Source: an uncultured bacterium
Lineage (GTDB): Bacteria > Verrucomicrobiota > Lentisphaeria > Oligosphaerales > Oligosphaeraceae
Assembly: GCA_902776645.1 (NCBI GenBank)
Contig: CACYQT010000007.1
Coordinates: 18,557 to 82,556, forward strand
Direction: 5' to 3'
DNA length: 64,000 nucleotides
In this document: positions 61,932 to 64,000 of the stretch, one piece after another
Layout of the letters: each line of letters begins with the position of its first letter
Numbering within the stretch: the stretch's first letter is position 1
Program-made: the position numbers and the translations under genes
Notes under the pieces: model-generated
Seen by the model: the letters and a program-made list of their open reading frames with translations, nothing else
The model's database searches: none
What the model was told of the DNA's origin: nothing

Positions 61932-62636
61932 TCAGTTGACGTCCCAATGGCAGTCGGCGGATCCCGTGGCATGGCCGTTGCGCAACGGGCCGTACCACTT
62001 GCGCCACTGGACGGCTTCGACATGGCCGTCCATGAATGTGCCGTTGATCAGCTGGTTATGACGCGGGACCGCCAGACGGGAGTAGTCGCCCCACTGGTCG
62101 TCGGCGTCCTTGATGGGCGGGTTGACGAACTGGTAGTGCGCGGCGCCCTTGTTCATGGTGACCCACTTGGTGGCGTCCAGAACGCCCAGGGCGTCCGATG
62201 TGCATTGCTGCGCATCCGCGAAGAGCGATGTCCATGACGGCGTGTTGTACTGGCTGAGCTTGCGGATCGTGCCGGGCGCGGTGAAGTTGCCCCACGGCAT
62301 GACGATGCCTTGGTCGCCATAGCCACGTGCATTTGTGGTGGACGGGCATTTGAAGGTCTTCATGTTCTGGTTCCATACGCCGCCGACCTTGCCGTTGGAG
62401 CCTGCGCCGCCCTCCACATAGGGGGCGAGATAGTCGTACCAGTAGGGAACGGTGGTGGGATCGTTGGCGAACATGCCCCAGCAGGGGATGTTGTCATGAT
62501 CCTGCGTGTACTGCAGGAAGCCGAGGCCGAGCTGTTTCATGTTGGATGTGCAGGAGATGGCGTAGGCCTTTTCACGTGCCTTCGCGAGGGCGGGGAGCAG
62601 CATGGCGGCCAGAATCGCGATGATCGCGATGACGAC
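61932..62636 (-). pseudogene. pseudopilin, copy 6, lacking its start and half the signal
   Basis: From [20 protein letters not shown] onward it is nearly identical to copy 5 and reaches the normal C-terminus. Upstream of the first GTC codon (62636) homology stops abruptly: the next codons are AAG and an in-frame TGA, so [13 protein letters not shown], the ribosome site and promoter are missing. An internal ATG at 62603 would give a protein without a prepilin signal. Deletion or misassembly at 62636/62637. Confidence 0.85.
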
Positions 62637-62694
62637 CTTTCAATTCCAATTGACAATTTACAATTCACTTTGATAAATGTCAATATTAAAAAGC

Positions 62695-62737
62695 AAAAAA
62701 ATCCCGCGCTTTCTTCTTTATGGATGGAAGCGCGGGA
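62695..62737 (-). terminator. intrinsic terminator after pseudopilin copy 7
   Basis: TCCCGCGCTT (62702-62711) with AAGCGCGGGA (62728-62737); minus strand followed by TTTTTTT. A sister copy with one bulge lies at 63576-63618. Confidence 0.88.
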
Positions 62738-62776
62738 CGCTGTCAGCAAATTTTTAGATTATGGGATGAAAAAGGA

Positions 62777-63477
<701 letters not shown>

Positions 63478-63575
63478 GGCAGACTCCTTTTTTGTTGTTT
63501 GGAACTCAAAGTGAAAAAATTGTTGTTGGATTCACAATTTACAATCAGAATCGATTGGTGTCAATGTGGAAACGC

Positions 63576-63618
63576 AAAAAAATCCCGCGCTTTCTTCTTT
63601 ATGGAAAGAAACGCGGGA
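63576..63618 (-). terminator. intrinsic terminator after pseudopilin copy 8
   Basis: TCCCGCG (63583-63589) with CGCGGGA (63612-63618), extended by a TTTCTT/AAGAAA helix with a bulge; followed on the minus strand by TTTTTTTGC. Confidence 0.8.
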
Positions 63619-63656
63619 CGCTGTCAGCAGTTTTTTAGATTATGGATGAAAAAGGA

Positions 63657-64000
63657 TCAGTACTGGTCCCAATGGTTGTCCGCGGATTGTGACGGATATC
63701 CTTCAGGCAGCGGGCCGAAGAACTTCCGCCAGGCGATGGCTTCGACATGGCCGTCCATGAGCAGCGTGTTGACCATGAAATTGTGGCGGCAGATGGGGCG
63801 GCGAGTTTGGTTGCTCCACTGGTCAATAGTCGTATAGTTGCTGCCTCCGGGATAATAGACCTGGTATTGGGTGACACCCGTTTGGAGACCAATCCATTTG
63901 CTGGCGTCCGTGGAGTAGTTGGTGATGTCCGAACTGCAGTTCGCGGCGTCCACGAAAACATCCGTCCAGGAGGGGTTGGGGTACTGTCCGAGCTTGCGGA
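63657..64000 (-). CDS. pseudopilin, copy 8, partial (C-terminal part; runs off the window)
   Basis: Open to the window edge. It contains [40 protein letters not shown] and ends GPLPEGYPSQSADNHWDQY. Nearly identical to the 3' half of copy 7, so a very recent duplication. Whether its 5' half is intact cannot be seen. Confidence 0.85.
   Translation of the reverse strand, partial: RKLGQYPNPSWTDVFVDAANCSSDITNYSTDASKWIGLQTGVTQYQVYYPGGSNYTTIDQWSNQTRRPICRHNFMVNTLLMDGHVEAIAWRKFFGPLPEGYPSQSADNHWDQY

Overview
The window reads as chromosome of an anaerobic, probably gut-associated member of the Lentisphaerae (Victivallales-like). This is inferred from gene content: many small pseudopilins sharing one N-terminus ([18 protein letters not shown]) and a C-terminal H-x9-DG-type motif, DUF5107/TPR and rhamnosidase proteins, an HzsA-related cytochrome-like protein, Fkp-type fucose salvage, an ExbB/ExbD cluster with TPR and cyclase-fold partners, and a glycyl radical enzyme with its activase. 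No rRNA, complete insertion sequence or CRISPR array was seen. One tRNA (Pro, CGG) is present.

Layout. 0-3.6 kb: truA and a BtuCDF/FecBCD-type metal-chelate ABC importer. 3.9-4.7 kb: a frameshifted KilA-N gene in AT-rich DNA. 4.8-14.0 kb: a secreted GH106-like rhamnosidase, CstA, Fkp and FucU. 14.3-22.7 kb: an envelope energy-transduction cluster (giant TPR/coiled-coil protein, small TPR protein, ExbB, two ExbD, and a TonB-like anchor fused to an alpha/alpha-toroid domain). 22.7-24.7 kb: a DUF262/DUF1524 (GmrSD-like) protein and a tiny membrane protein. 24.8-29.5 kb: DUF5107-TPR protein and GH78-like rhamnosidase. 30-36 kb: small membrane proteins, glycyl radical enzyme, DMT transporter, secreted nucleoside hydrolase. 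36.2-38.4 kb: three tandem pseudopilins.

38.5-47 kb is the most unusual part. It is an AT-rich accessory tract holding an Abi_2 (AbiD/AbiF, HEPN) gene preceded by what looks like a 245-nt structured, terminator-ended RNA, an ORF6N-PLD protein, an HzsA-related protein, and a two-gene unit with a HEPN-like product. Three of these units share one upstream module: A(A/G)TCATA repeats with exact 10-bp spacing, an AT-rich stretch, then TTGACT-N16-TATGTT. A weaker version lies before the HzsA-related gene. Two copies of a roughly 200-bp direct repeat bracket the RNA+Abi_2 unit, so the tract looks like a set of promoter-bounded cassettes.

47-64 kb: AraC regulator divergent from a pseudopilin, tRNA-Pro, a type IV pilus/type II secretion operon (two GspE/PilB ATPases, PilT, GspF/PilC), the glycyl radical activase, a GH13 enzyme, an RsmB-like methyltransferase, a Gfo/Idh/MocA oxidoreductase, and four tandem pseudopilins of which two are visibly broken.

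Two genome-scale oddities recur. Gene boundaries, very often the bases directly after a stop codon, carry short degenerate tandem arrays with periods of 7, 8, 9 or 10 bp. Separately, a palindromic repeat encoding GRDALAT on one strand recurs between genes. All intact pseudopilins lack the glycine normally required at position -1 of the prepilin cleavage site.
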